Shown here piece by piece: positions 1 through 6,584 of a DNA stretch of 37,381 bases (positions are counted from its first letter, which is position 1; every line of letters starts with the position of its first letter). This DNA is from an uncultured Clostridia bacterium (lineage in GTDB: Bacteria; Bacillota; Clostridia; Lachnospirales; Anaerotignaceae). Location: NCBI GenBank assembly GCA_944381455.1, contig CALWLF010000037.1, forward strand, positions 1-37,381, in the 5' to 3' direction. Made by a program: the position numbers and the translations under genes. The notes under the pieces are model-generated. The model saw only the letters and a list, made by a program, of their open reading frames with translations. It was not told where the DNA came from and made no database searches.

Positions 1-26
1 TTGAAAGGAAACCACAAACCTTTCAA
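1..26 (-). promoter_or_regulatory. 5'-terminal mRNA stem-loop (GGTTTGTGGTTT element, copy A)
   Basis: Read on the minus strand, an 8-bp perfect stem (TTGAAAGG with CCTTTCAA) closes a 10-nt loop TTTGTGGTTT. It begins a few bases after the predicted start of the transcript from the promoter at 38-67, so it would be the very 5' end of an mRNA for a gene beyond the left edge. The loop and the flanking GG recur in copy B upstream of the large surface protein (3269-3289), while the stem bases differ. That pattern suggests a structured RNA element rather than chance. Function unknown; an mRNA stabiliser or a regulator/RNA binding site are both possible. Confidence 0.5.
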
Positions 27-37
27 TTACAGTTTGG

Positions 38-67
38 ATTATAGCATTTGCCCTGGAAAACCGTCAA
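38..67 (-). promoter_or_regulatory. sigma-A promoter for a gene off the left edge
   Basis: On the minus strand there is TTGACG (67-62), an 18-bp spacer and a perfect TATAAT (43-38). The start point would be near position 31. The gene it serves lies outside the window. Upstream of the -35 box are TTACA repeats at 11-bp spacing (83-98) that look like a response-regulator site. Confidence 0.7.
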
Positions 68-82
68 GGCGTTTGGCAAAAG

Positions 83-98
83 TGTAACGTGACTGTAA
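83..98 (-). promoter_or_regulatory. OmpR/PhoP-like box, site 1 (TTACA-N6-TTACA)
   Basis: The minus strand reads GTTACA, five bases, GTTACA, an 11-bp period typical of tandem binding by OmpR-family regulators. A further TTACA lies at 114-118. The site starts 16 bp upstream of the -35 box of the left-edge promoter, a position suited to an activator. The same spaced motif is found at 5521, 12470 and 21335. Confidence 0.4.
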
Positions 99-329
99 CA
101 TACGCAACGGGTTTGTAACAAACATCCGTGCGACAGAGACATCTGTGCTCCCATTGTCGTTTTCCAGCCGCCACCTCCCCCTCTGCCGGCTTCGCAGAGC
201 ATTGCAGGGCAATTATACACGAAATACCTGGTTTTTTCAAGTGGATTTGATATTTTCATCACATTTCTGGGAAGATTTAACAAAGAATGACATTGCAAAA
301 CGCAACGCACGCCGCCTGTTGGAGCGTTC

Positions 330-377
330 GTTGCGTTTCGCAACAAAAGAAAGGAAATGGCCGTTGCGTTTCGCAAC
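330..377. repeat. Two identical 15-bp hairpins (GTTGCGTTTCGCAAC)
   Basis: GTTGCGTTTCGCAAC is at 330-344 and again at 363-377. Each is a 6-bp stem with a TTT loop. A third version with a longer loop (GTTGCG, six bases, CGCAAC) is at 543-560. Confidence 0.75.
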
Positions 378-580
378 AGAAACTGCTTCATGCTTCTTCG
401 GCTAAAGGCAAGTCCAAACGCCAAAGGTCCATCGGCCGCTTGCCGCAGGGCGGCAAAGTGGCTGCGGCAGGCAGCCGGGGGCAAGTCCTTGGGCGCAGCG
501 GCGCAAAAGCGTGCCCGAAGGGAGGGGGCTGCAAGGGGGAGCGTTGCGGGCCTTCGCAACACCGAGCCATGCTCCCCCTT

Positions 581-742
581 GCGGTTTCCACGCCTGGCCG
601 CAAGGCGGGAAAAGAAAAGGAAAAGCTTCTTCTTTATTTTTTTCCCCTCGGCAGGGCAGGGCGACCGTGCGCGAGGGGGAAACGCGGCCGGTTGCGACTC
701 TGAGCCTTTCTCCCTCGCGGTTTCCACGCCTAGCCGCAAGGC
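581..742. repeat. Dispersed 26-bp palindromic repeat, two copies
   Basis: Bases 581-606 and 717-742 match at 25 of 26 positions. Each contains CGCCT and AGGC(G) arms that fold on a CCGCA-containing loop. In the first copy the flanking TTTCC and GGAAA extend the stem to about ten pairs. Confidence 0.7.
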
Positions 743-889
743 AAGAAAGAAAAAGGGAGGCTCTCCTCCTTTGGTTTCTCCCCCTTTCCCCCTTTGCCAC
801 AAAAGAAAAAGCCTTCCCTCCTGCTCCCCTTTCGGTGCGGCAGAAGAAAAGGCCTTCTTTCCTCCCACCCATTGGGGCGGTAAGGAAAG

Positions 890-911
890 GGCGAGGACTT
901 TCGTCCTCGCC
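890..911 (-). terminator. Hairpin after the surface-protein gene, probable terminator
   Basis: On the minus strand a perfect 9-bp stem, GGCGAGGAC with GTCCTCGCC, is capped by a GAAA tetraloop and followed by CTTTCCTT. The U-tract is interrupted, so termination may be partial. It lies about 57 bp after the stop codon of the gene at 968-3217. Confidence 0.55.
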
Positions 912-926
912 AAGGTTTGTGGTTTT
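912..926. repeat. Inverted copy of the GGTTTGTGGTTT element in the surface-gene 3' region
   Basis: The plus strand reads AAGGTTTGTGGTTTT, the exact reverse complement of 3272-3286. In the mRNA of the gene at 968-3217 the 5' leader and this 3' segment would therefore be complementary over 15 nt. It directly precedes the terminator hairpin in that transcript. Confidence 0.7.
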
Positions 927-967
927 TTCTATGGTAAGGTTATCTTTTGTATTTTGCTAGCATTCCT

Positions 968-3217
968 TCAGTTCAAGCTTGCGGTCTTGGTTGCGTCATC
1001 CCAAGAAATCTTGCTGTCGTTGAGGCCCAGGGCATAACCCAAGTCTCTCAGAGGAATGAATGCTCTTTCGCCAGTGATTTCAACAGCTGCCTGCATCTGA
1101 ACAGGAACGCCGTTGATCAGCATAGTAGAAGAACCTACGCTCATGCTGATGACTCTGGAACCAAAGGTGATGGTTACAGTTTTGGTTGGATCATCCCATC
1201 TTACGATAGCGGAACCAGACAGAGCTTCGGTTACGGCACGCACTGGCATCATGGTGTAGCCTTTGGAGATGTAAGCAGGCACATCCAGGTCTTTTTTCGC
1301 ATCGCCCACTACCATGGCGTTAGCGCCGATGGTCACCTGCACTTTGGTGGTGAAGGTGGAGTCGTCCTGGTCACGGCCGGCAGTTACAACTTCTACATAG
1401 TCTTTGAGCACAGTCAGGCTTCTGATGTCGAACAAAGTACTATCGCCTACGGAAGCGCCTTTTTCTGCAGAAGTCTGGAAGTAAGCTTCTTTGTTGTCTT
1501 TTTCTGCAGAAGAAGAAACGTCGCCGTTGATCTTGTCGTCGCCTTTACCCAAATCGTTGGTAAATTCGCTGGAGGTATAAGGATCATATGCTACCAGTTT
1601 CAGGGCATAGGTGCCGGCTGGCAAAGAACGATCCAAGAACAGCTGGATGTTGGTTACTTTCAAGGTAGCTGGAGTCTTCGCAGATTCTTTATCGATGGTG
1701 ATGTTGATTCTGCCGTTGTTTGCTTCTACTTTGTCAATCTTGATGTCGCCTTTTACTACTTCTACCTTTGGAGAACCGTCAAATTTAATGCTATCCAGTT
1801 CCAGAGACAGGGTTTTGCCTTTTTGCAGAGCACCTGCAAATGCTTCTTCAATCATGATGTCGCCGATGGAAACATTACGATAGTCGATGGCAACTTTGTT
1901 GCTTTCTGCTTTTACAGTAATCGGTTTTTCTACAGTACCAACTACTACTTTCTGTTCTTTGCCGATACCTGCGCCGCTGAGAGTTGCTTCGATATCGCCG
2001 GTGAAATCAGGAGCGATGGAGAAACGGAATACCATTTCAATTTTTGCTTTTTTGTCTTTGCTTACTTCCACGTTGGTGAATTTCAGCTCGTTGTCATCTG
2101 CTGTATAGTGGAAGGTCACGTTTTCGCTCTTTTTCACATCCACATCCATGATCTTCACACCTGTTGGGAAGGTCAAGGTTGTTTTTCTGCCGGTGATCCA
2201 GCTGTTGGCGATGTTTTCTTTGATCGTCACTTTCAAGGAGTCGGTATCATCGCTTCTGCGGCCAGAGTAGAAGGTTGGCACAGTTTTGTTTTCTGCTGTC
2301 AAGCTTACGCTGTAGTCAGTTGCTGTACCCAGTTCCAAAGTGGTTTTGTTGATGCCTGCGCCAGAAACAGTCAGGTCACAGCGTTCGCCCACTTTCACAT
2401 CGTCAAAATCAGCTCTGATTTTGCCGCCAGTCAGGGTGATGGTCACAGCTTTGGTGCTGGTGCCTTTTACCTGATAGGTCAAAGTTTCGCCTTTCATTTC
2501 TGGTTTTTCAACGGTCAAGCCGCTGTCTGCTGGGTAGATAACAACTTTTGGTTCTTTTGCCCATTCAAAGTCGCTGCTGAGTTTGAATTTCAGTTCGCCT
2601 GCTTTCATGCTGCCGGCAGTGGCTTCTTCCAGGGTGATGGTTTTGATTTCGGTGGTGCCTTCTTTGATGGCAACCGTGTCGCTCAGGGTTACGGTGGCGC
2701 CGCCTTTTACCACGTTGGCAAATTTATAGGTGCCTGCCGAAACAACAGATTCCATTGGATCGATGGAAATCGTTGCATCCCCTTCATCGGTCAAGTCGGT
2801 CAAAATGGGGAAGGAAATTTTGCTGCCAGCTTTTCCGGTGAAGTTTTTCACGGAGAAAATAGCCTGCGTGCTGCTGATCATCTGGAATGACAATTCGTCA
2901 TCATCAATGGCGCCAGATTCATCGTTGGCATCCCCATTGACAGAAGCGCCAGGCATTTCCACAGCGGTTCCAACCTTTGCACCAGTTACATTCCATTCTG
3001 CGTTTTTCAACGTAGCTTTGAATGCAATTTCACCAGTCGCATCTTCCAAGTTCTTTTCTTCAATGGTGAAAACAGGTGCGTTGTCTTTTTTCAGTGTGGT
3101 GTCTGTTGTGCCGTTTGCAATTCGGCTTACGGTGTTTGTTGTGACCGCGAAAGCCGTAGCAGGCAACATGCCCACCACCATCACGGCAGATAACAATAAC
3201 GCAAGTTTTTTCTTCAT
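968..3217 (-). CDS. Secreted surface protein with C-terminal copper-amine-oxidase-N-like (stalk) domain
   Basis: A 749-residue exported protein. Residues 1-24 are a classic signal peptide (KKK, hydrophobic core, ATAFA cleavage site). The middle, about 30-620, is a long beta-rich, Thr/Lys/Glu-rich region without a family I can name, made of blocks that look like repeated extracellular beta-sandwich domains. About 627-749 match the copper amine oxidase N-terminal-like domain (PF07833), with the typical MPVRAVTEAL, VRWDD, FIPLRDLGYALG and ISWDDATKT signatures. In Clostridia this domain is common in S-layer-like and wall-associated proteins and does not imply oxidase activity. The start has a strong site (AAGGAGGAACAAAGA). 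It has its own promoters and leader hairpin, so it is probably an abundant cell-surface structural protein. The function of the central region is unknown. Confidence 0.85.
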   Translation of the reverse strand: MKKKLALLLSAVMVVGMLPATAFAVTTNTVSRIANGTTDTTLKKDNAPVFTIEEKNLEDATGEIAFKATLKNAEWNVTGAKVGTAVEMPGASVNGDANDESGAIDDDELSFQMISSTQAIFSVKNFTGKAGSKISFPILTDLTDEGDATISIDPMESVVSAGTYKFANVVKGGATVTLSDTVAIKEGTTEIKTITLEEATAGSMKAGELKFKLSSDFEWAKEPKVVIYPADSGLTVEKPEMKGETLTYQVKGTSTKAVTITLTGGKIRADFDDVKVGERCDLTVSGAGINKTTLELGTATDYSVSLTAENKTVPTFYSGRRSDDTDSLKVTIKENIANSWITGRKTTLTFPTGVKIMDVDVKKSENVTFHYTADDNELKFTNVEVSKDKKAKIEMVFRFSIAPDFTGDIEATLSGAGIGKEQKVVVGTVEKPITVKAESNKVAIDYRNVSIGDIMIEEAFAGALQKGKTLSLELDSIKFDGSPKVEVVKGDIKIDKVEANNGRINITIDKESAKTPATLKVTNIQLFLDRSLPAGTYALKLVAYDPYTSSEFTNDLGKGDDKINGDVSSSAEKDNKEAYFQTSAEKGASVGDSTLFDIRSLTVLKDYVEVVTAGRDQDDSTFTTKVQVTIGANAMVVGDAKKDLDVPAYISKGYTMMPVRAVTEALSGSAIVRWDDPTKTVTITFGSRVISMSVGSSTMLINGVPVQMQAAVEITGERAFIPLRDLGYALGLNDSKISWDDATKTASLN

Positions 3218-3268
3218 TCTTTGTTCCTCCTTTGGTGTAAATACCAGCCTTCTCTATGTTGCATCAAA

Positions 3269-3289
3269 GGGAAAACCACAAACCTTCCC
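3269..3289 (-). promoter_or_regulatory. 5'-terminal mRNA stem-loop (GGTTTGTGGTTT element, copy B)
   Basis: The minus strand reads GGGAA, loop GGTTTGTGGTT, TTCCC. It starts about six bases after the predicted start of the transcript from the promoter at 3302-3330, the same arrangement as copy A at 1-26. The loop is conserved while the stem sequence differs. Its complement is found at 912-926 beyond the stop codon of the same gene. Confidence 0.5.
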
Positions 3290-3301
3290 GATTGCATTTT
3301 A

Positions 3302-3330
3302 ATTTTACATTGTTCTGCATTTGGAGTCAA
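3302..3330 (-). promoter_or_regulatory. sigma-A promoter of the large surface-protein gene
   Basis: On the minus strand TTGACT (3330-3325), a 17-bp spacer and TAAAAT (3307-3302). The start point would be near 3295, giving a leader of about 80 nt that begins with the stem-loop at 3269-3289. Confidence 0.7.
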
Positions 3331-3424
3331 TATATCCCAAACAAGCTTAATTTTTCCGTAAGAATATTGTCAGAAAAATACAAAAATTCCTCTGGTTACT
3401 TCTAATTTTGGAAAAAAATTGTAA

Positions 3425-3453
3425 AATATAGAGCAATTGCTTAATTCATACAA
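3425..3453 (-). promoter_or_regulatory. Possible second upstream promoter
   Basis: On the minus strand TTGTAT, a 17-bp spacer and TATATT. The region is very A+T-rich, so this may be chance. If real, it would make a longer leader for the surface-protein gene. Confidence 0.3.
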
Positions 3454-3481
3454 TTTGACTTATTTTTCATTTTTTCCCAAA

Positions 3482-3509
3482 TAAAAAACCTCCATCTTCC
3501 GATGGAGGT
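3482..3509 (-). terminator. Intrinsic terminator of the stalk/TolC operon
   Basis: On the minus strand a perfect 9-bp stem ACCTCCATC with GATGGAGGT, tetraloop GGAA, then TTTTTTATTT. It lies about 20 bp after the stop codon of the TolC-family gene and ends the two-gene unit 5400-3531. Confidence 0.9.
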
Positions 3510-3530
3510 AAAGTGTCTGGTTTCTCGTTT

Positions 3531-4649
3531 TTATTGACCGCCGCCTGCTGCACAGGGATTTTCCAGCAAATAGACCGTGTTGGCATGGTTCAGCTTGGCA
3601 GCCTGCAAAGAATTGATGGTGGTGTCCACCTTGTTTTGGGCCTGGTCTACAGCCAGCTGGGTGCCGCTGCCGTTTTGCAGGTTCAGCTGGGCCACTTTCA
3701 AGTTGGACTGGGCCAAAGACAAGTTGGTCTCCAGCATGGCAATGGTGCCTTCCAGCTGCTGCACTGTGGCATAAGTGGTTTCACCCATTTTGGTATAGCT
3801 TTCTTCGGCGCTTTTTACATTGGCATTTGCCTGGCTGATGTTATATTCCAGCTGGTCCCAGGTATAGAGAGCCGTACTGTTGGCCAGATCAAAGCTTTTG
3901 TTGCGTTCCAAAGTTTCTGCACCCAGTTTGGCCCCTTGGAGGGTGGGGTTAGATGCATTCTTAGCTGCCAAAAACGTGCTTAAATCCGTATTGAGCACAA
4001 AGGGTTCATACTCCGGTTCATAAACCACCGAAAAATTGGTATCAGAAATACCCATCAGCCGCGCCAGGTTGGCATATGCCTGGTCCACATCACTTTGAGC
4101 CTTTGCCATATCCGTTTTATACTGCTGAATCTGCGCTTCAGCCTGGTCTACTTCCAGTTCCGTAGCCATTCCCAGCGTTTTTTTGGTATTCACCAGACGC
4201 GCCTGGTCTTCATACAGTTTCAGCTGGCTGTCTGCCATAGCCAAACTGGCTTCATTGGTGATGATGGTCGTCATGGCCGTCATCACAGAATATTCCAGCT
4301 GTTTTTGCAGCGCCTCTTTTTTATACCGGCTGGTTTGGCGCTGGACCATCAAATCGTTCAGCTGGCGCAGCGTTTCATACTGAGGCGTTACATCATAGCC
4401 CGGATCCGAAGGATAGACTTCATTTCCCAACGTCTGCCCCAGAGTTTGGCTTTGTTTGCTCATCAAATCCAGATTTTGTTCCAATAAGGATAGATCTGAA
4501 TTGTTTTTCACTGCTTTTTCCAGCACTTGTTCAAAGGTATAAACGGTGCGCTCTTCCGTCTGCACAGCAGGCGTTGCCGCAAGGGCAGGGCTTGCCAGCG
4601 TCATGGCGCTGACCAGGGCCACAGCCACCGTATTTTTCCAATGCTTCAT
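3531..4649 (-). CDS. TolC-family exported coiled-coil protein
   Basis: A 372-residue protein with a signal peptide (residues 1-24, ALA cleavage). It is almost all helical, with long Gln/Asn/Ala/Leu-rich heptad stretches. The pattern FEQVLEKAVKNNSDL near the N-terminus and a later DQAQNKVDTTINSLQAAKLNHANTVYLL segment are typical of the outer membrane efflux protein family (TolC-like, PF02321), in which two such repeats make the helical barrel. It is somewhat shorter than most Gram-negative TolC proteins. No membrane-fusion or ABC/RND partner is adjacent. It starts 16 bp after the stalk-domain gene upstream with a good site (AAGGAAGGAG), so the two are probably co-transcribed. Other genes here suggest a single-membrane cell, so its job may be structural or wall-spanning rather than classic efflux; this is inference. 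Confidence 0.8.
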   Translation of the reverse strand: MKHWKNTVAVALVSAMTLASPALAATPAVQTEERTVYTFEQVLEKAVKNNSDLSLLEQNLDLMSKQSQTLGQTLGNEVYPSDPGYDVTPQYETLRQLNDLMVQRQTSRYKKEALQKQLEYSVMTAMTTIITNEASLAMADSQLKLYEDQARLVNTKKTLGMATELEVDQAEAQIQQYKTDMAKAQSDVDQAYANLARLMGISDTNFSVVYEPEYEPFVLNTDLSTFLAAKNASNPTLQGAKLGAETLERNKSFDLANSTALYTWDQLEYNISQANANVKSAEESYTKMGETTYATVQQLEGTIAMLETNLSLAQSNLKVAQLNLQNGSGTQLAVDQAQNKVDTTINSLQAAKLNHANTVYLLENPCAAGGGQ

Positions 4650-4665
4650 GGTGTTGCTCCTTCCT

Positions 4666-5400
4666 TTAGTTGTTCACCCGATTGATGAAGTGGAAGGTGT
4701 AGTCTTCCGTTTCGCCGTCGATGGTACGCATCGTAAAGGTCAGATCTACTTTTTCATAGTCGGAAGGAATGGCATTAAAAATCAAAAAGCCTTCCCGTTC
4801 CTCTTCGTATTCAATGTAGCTGGTTTCCCAAGACTGATCCCAATAACGGTAATTGGGGTAAGCGTCAATTTCTTCCCCATCCACCGTCAGTTTGGCAGAA
4901 TTGGTGATCAGCTGGACACCGCCGGCCTGGGACAAGTTTTCCACATTCAAAAATACTTTCGTATAACCTGGGCTTTCATTGCGGGAAATGGAAGTCACCT
5001 GCACTTTATGGTCGTTTTGACGATCGCTGACAGGCAGTTTTTCATAGACAACGTTATCGCCGTCCAGCTCGCCTTTTTCCACGTACACAATTTTTTCCAC
5101 AGGTACTTCTTTCACATACGTTTTTTTGTCGCTGACAATGTCAACCACACGGGAAGCAATATCCCAGTTGACTTCTGCCCGCAGCGCTTCGCTGACAAAC
5201 CGCAGCGGCACATACGTATACCCCTGATAATTTAAAATCGGCTGATCTGACGGCGTTGCCATGGCTTCTCCATCCACTTTGATGATGACATCTTGAAACA
5301 GCGTGGCGGAAATTTTTTCATATGCGCCAAATGCAGTCACCGAAACCATGCACATTGCCCCAGCAACAAACCCAAATGCTGCCTGCTTCATATTTTTCAT
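4666..5400 (-). CDS. Exported stalk-domain (copper amine oxidase N-like) protein
   Basis: A 244-residue exported protein. Residues about 7-25 form a signal peptide or anchor. Residues about 33-90 match the copper amine oxidase N-terminal-like domain (IKVDGE, YVPLRFVSEAL, VNWDIASRVVDI). The rest, about 100-244, is a beta-rich domain with many acidic and aromatic residues that I do not recognise beyond its likely extracellular location. A strong AAAGGAGG site precedes the ATG. It is the first gene of a two-gene unit with the TolC-family gene, driven by the promoter at 5481-5509. A 16-bp TTACA direct-repeat box just upstream suggests control by an OmpR-family regulator. Confidence 0.8.
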   Translation of the reverse strand: MKNMKQAAFGFVAGAMCMVSVTAFGAYEKISATLFQDVIIKVDGEAMATPSDQPILNYQGYTYVPLRFVSEALRAEVNWDIASRVVDIVSDKKTYVKEVPVEKIVYVEKGELDGDNVVYEKLPVSDRQNDHKVQVTSISRNESPGYTKVFLNVENLSQAGGVQLITNSAKLTVDGEEIDAYPNYRYWDQSWETSYIEYEEEREGFLIFNAIPSDYEKVDLTFTMRTIDGETEDYTFHFINRVNN

Positions 5401-5480
5401 TGTATTGCGCCTCCTTTAACCATATTGTCCATTTTGGATGTGTGCAAAGAAACCCATCTCCCTGTTTCCTTGTTTGTTTC

Positions 5481-5509
5481 ATTGTACAGCCGATCGGGGT
5501 AAAATTCAA
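5481..5509 (-). promoter_or_regulatory. sigma-A promoter of the stalk/TolC operon
   Basis: On the minus strand TTGAAT (5509-5504), a 17-bp spacer and TACAAT (5486-5481). The direct-repeat box at 5521-5536 starts 12 bp upstream of the -35 element. Confidence 0.7.
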
Positions 5510-5520
5510 TGAAATTTTCC

Positions 5521-5536
5521 TTACAATGACATTACA
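5521..5536 (+). promoter_or_regulatory. OmpR/PhoP-like box, site 2 (TTACA-N6-TTACA)
   Basis: The plus strand reads TTACAATGACATTACAAC over 5521-5538. It matches 21335-21352, before the VTC operon, at 17 of 18 positions. The two TTACA half-sites are 11 bp apart, about one helical turn. It lies just upstream of the stalk/TolC promoter, so it could recruit an activator. Confidence 0.5.
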
Positions 5537-5581
5537 ACTAACGAAAAGGAATGGAAAATGTCTGGTCCTTTTCCTGTCTGA

Positions 5582-6580
5582 TTATTGTTTTGCAAATTTT
5601 TTCAACAGCCGGATATCGTCGCCAAAAAATTTCAAAGCAGTAAAGCTGCCCATCAGGCGGCTGGCCACCCGGTCCGTATACCGCTCTGCTAAATCGGCCA
5701 AAGATAAATTGGTGGAAATGATGGTGCTTTTCTCCTCCAGCAGCCGGGTGTTGATGAGGGCAAACAGACGGCTGGCCGTAAAGGATGTGAAAAACTCTGT
5801 GCCCAAATCGTCTATGATCAGCAGGTCCACCGACAATAAATCGGCGAAAAACCCATTGGCCTCTGTTTCTTCCTCTTCATGAAACTGCTCTTTTTCCAGC
5901 TGTAAAAACAGCGCCGGCGCTGTGGCATAAAACACCGGAATGCCTCGTTGCAGCAGTTCCTGGGCTATGGCGCTGCATAAAAACGTCTTACCAAGGCCGG
6001 GGCTGCCATACAGCAGCAGATGCTCCGTTTCCTTGGTGAATCGTTTCGTAAAGCGGAGGCAAACGGATAAAATCCGCTCCATATTCTCCCTGGGCGAACC
6101 GTGCTCCCCTGCAAAAGGCTGAGTGGAATAATAGGCCAGGGAAAATTGGTCAAACGTGTCTTCTCCCAGCAGATGGCTTAAATTGGAAGCGGCATAAGCT
6201 TCTTCCACCAGCGCCTGAGAAAAACAGCTGCATGGCCTTCCCTCCACAAAGCCCGTATCTTCACATTTGGGGCAGCGATACTGCACCTGCCATGCCTCTG
6301 GTGCAATTTGATGCTGTTGGCAGAGGGCTTCTTTTTCCAGCTTCAGCTGCTGCTGGGTTTGACGCAGCATTGCCAGTGTTTGTTCCATCTCCTGGGGAGA
6401 AAGAATGGCCTGTTTTGCCATTTCCACCCCCAAAAGCTGTAACTGCCGGTCAATCTCTTCCAGCCGGGGCACCTGCTGATACAGCGCCTGCCGCCGCTCT
6501 TCTGCCTCCCGTTTTGCCTGGGTGCGCCGCAGGTCATAGCGGCGCAGGAGACGGCGGTATACTTCCAAACGGTCTGCCAT
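5582..6580 (-). CDS. dnaI: DnaC/DnaI-type ATPase, helicase loader
   Basis: A 332-residue AAA+ protein of the DnaC/DnaI/IstB family that loads the replicative helicase. The N-terminal part (1-95) is a long charged helix region. A zinc-binding cluster follows with Cys103, Cys106, Cys117 and Cys119. The ATPase domain has Walker A YGSPGLGKT (191-199), Walker B LLIIDDLG (253-260) and a downstream STNLSL sensor-like segment. It starts a few bases after the dnaD-domain gene, whose end carries its AAAGGAG site, so the two form one unit; helicase loading by a DnaD-DnaI pair is the usual arrangement in Firmicutes. A weak 8-bp hairpin after the stop, without a U-tract, may mark the end of the operon. 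Confidence 0.85.
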   Translation of the reverse strand: MADRLEVYRRLLRRYDLRRTQAKREAEERRQALYQQVPRLEEIDRQLQLLGVEMAKQAILSPQEMEQTLAMLRQTQQQLKLEKEALCQQHQIAPEAWQVQYRCPKCEDTGFVEGRPCSCFSQALVEEAYAASNLSHLLGEDTFDQFSLAYYSTQPFAGEHGSPRENMERILSVCLRFTKRFTKETEHLLLYGSPGLGKTFLCSAIAQELLQRGIPVFYATAPALFLQLEKEQFHEEEETEANGFFADLLSVDLLIIDDLGTEFFTSFTASRLFALINTRLLEEKSTIISTNLSLADLAERYTDRVASRLMGSFTALKFFGDDIRLLKKFAKQ

Positions 6581-6584
6581 GGGC

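Larger units (their letters stand above)
120..889. other. G+C-rich, repeat-rich intergenic island without a credible gene
   Basis: No gene is called here. Long open frames exist on both strands, but they overlap each other, have low-complexity or biased composition (runs of Arg, Ala, Pro, Lys), lack good ribosome binding sites and match no family I know. The stretch from about 285 is dominated by short hairpins and near-identical repeats: GTTGCGTTTCGCAAC twice, a looser third version at 543-560, and a 26-bp element at 581-606 and 717-742. It sits between the end of the surface-protein gene and a promoter pointing left, so it separates two transcription units of the same direction. It resembles a spreading intergenic repeat family more than decayed coding DNA. 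Confidence 0.6.

Noticed and set aside
23-913. Open frame of 296 codons on the minus strand, and overlapping plus-strand frames, in the repeat island
   Set aside because: Low-complexity composition, overlap with several other open frames, no ribosome site and no family resemblance. The frame arises from G+C-rich repeats.
947-2890. Long plus-strand open frame (647 codons) opposite the surface-protein gene
   Set aside because: It is antisense to a gene with signal peptide, known domain and strong ribosome site; its composition (Phe/His/Cys-rich) is typical of a mirror frame.
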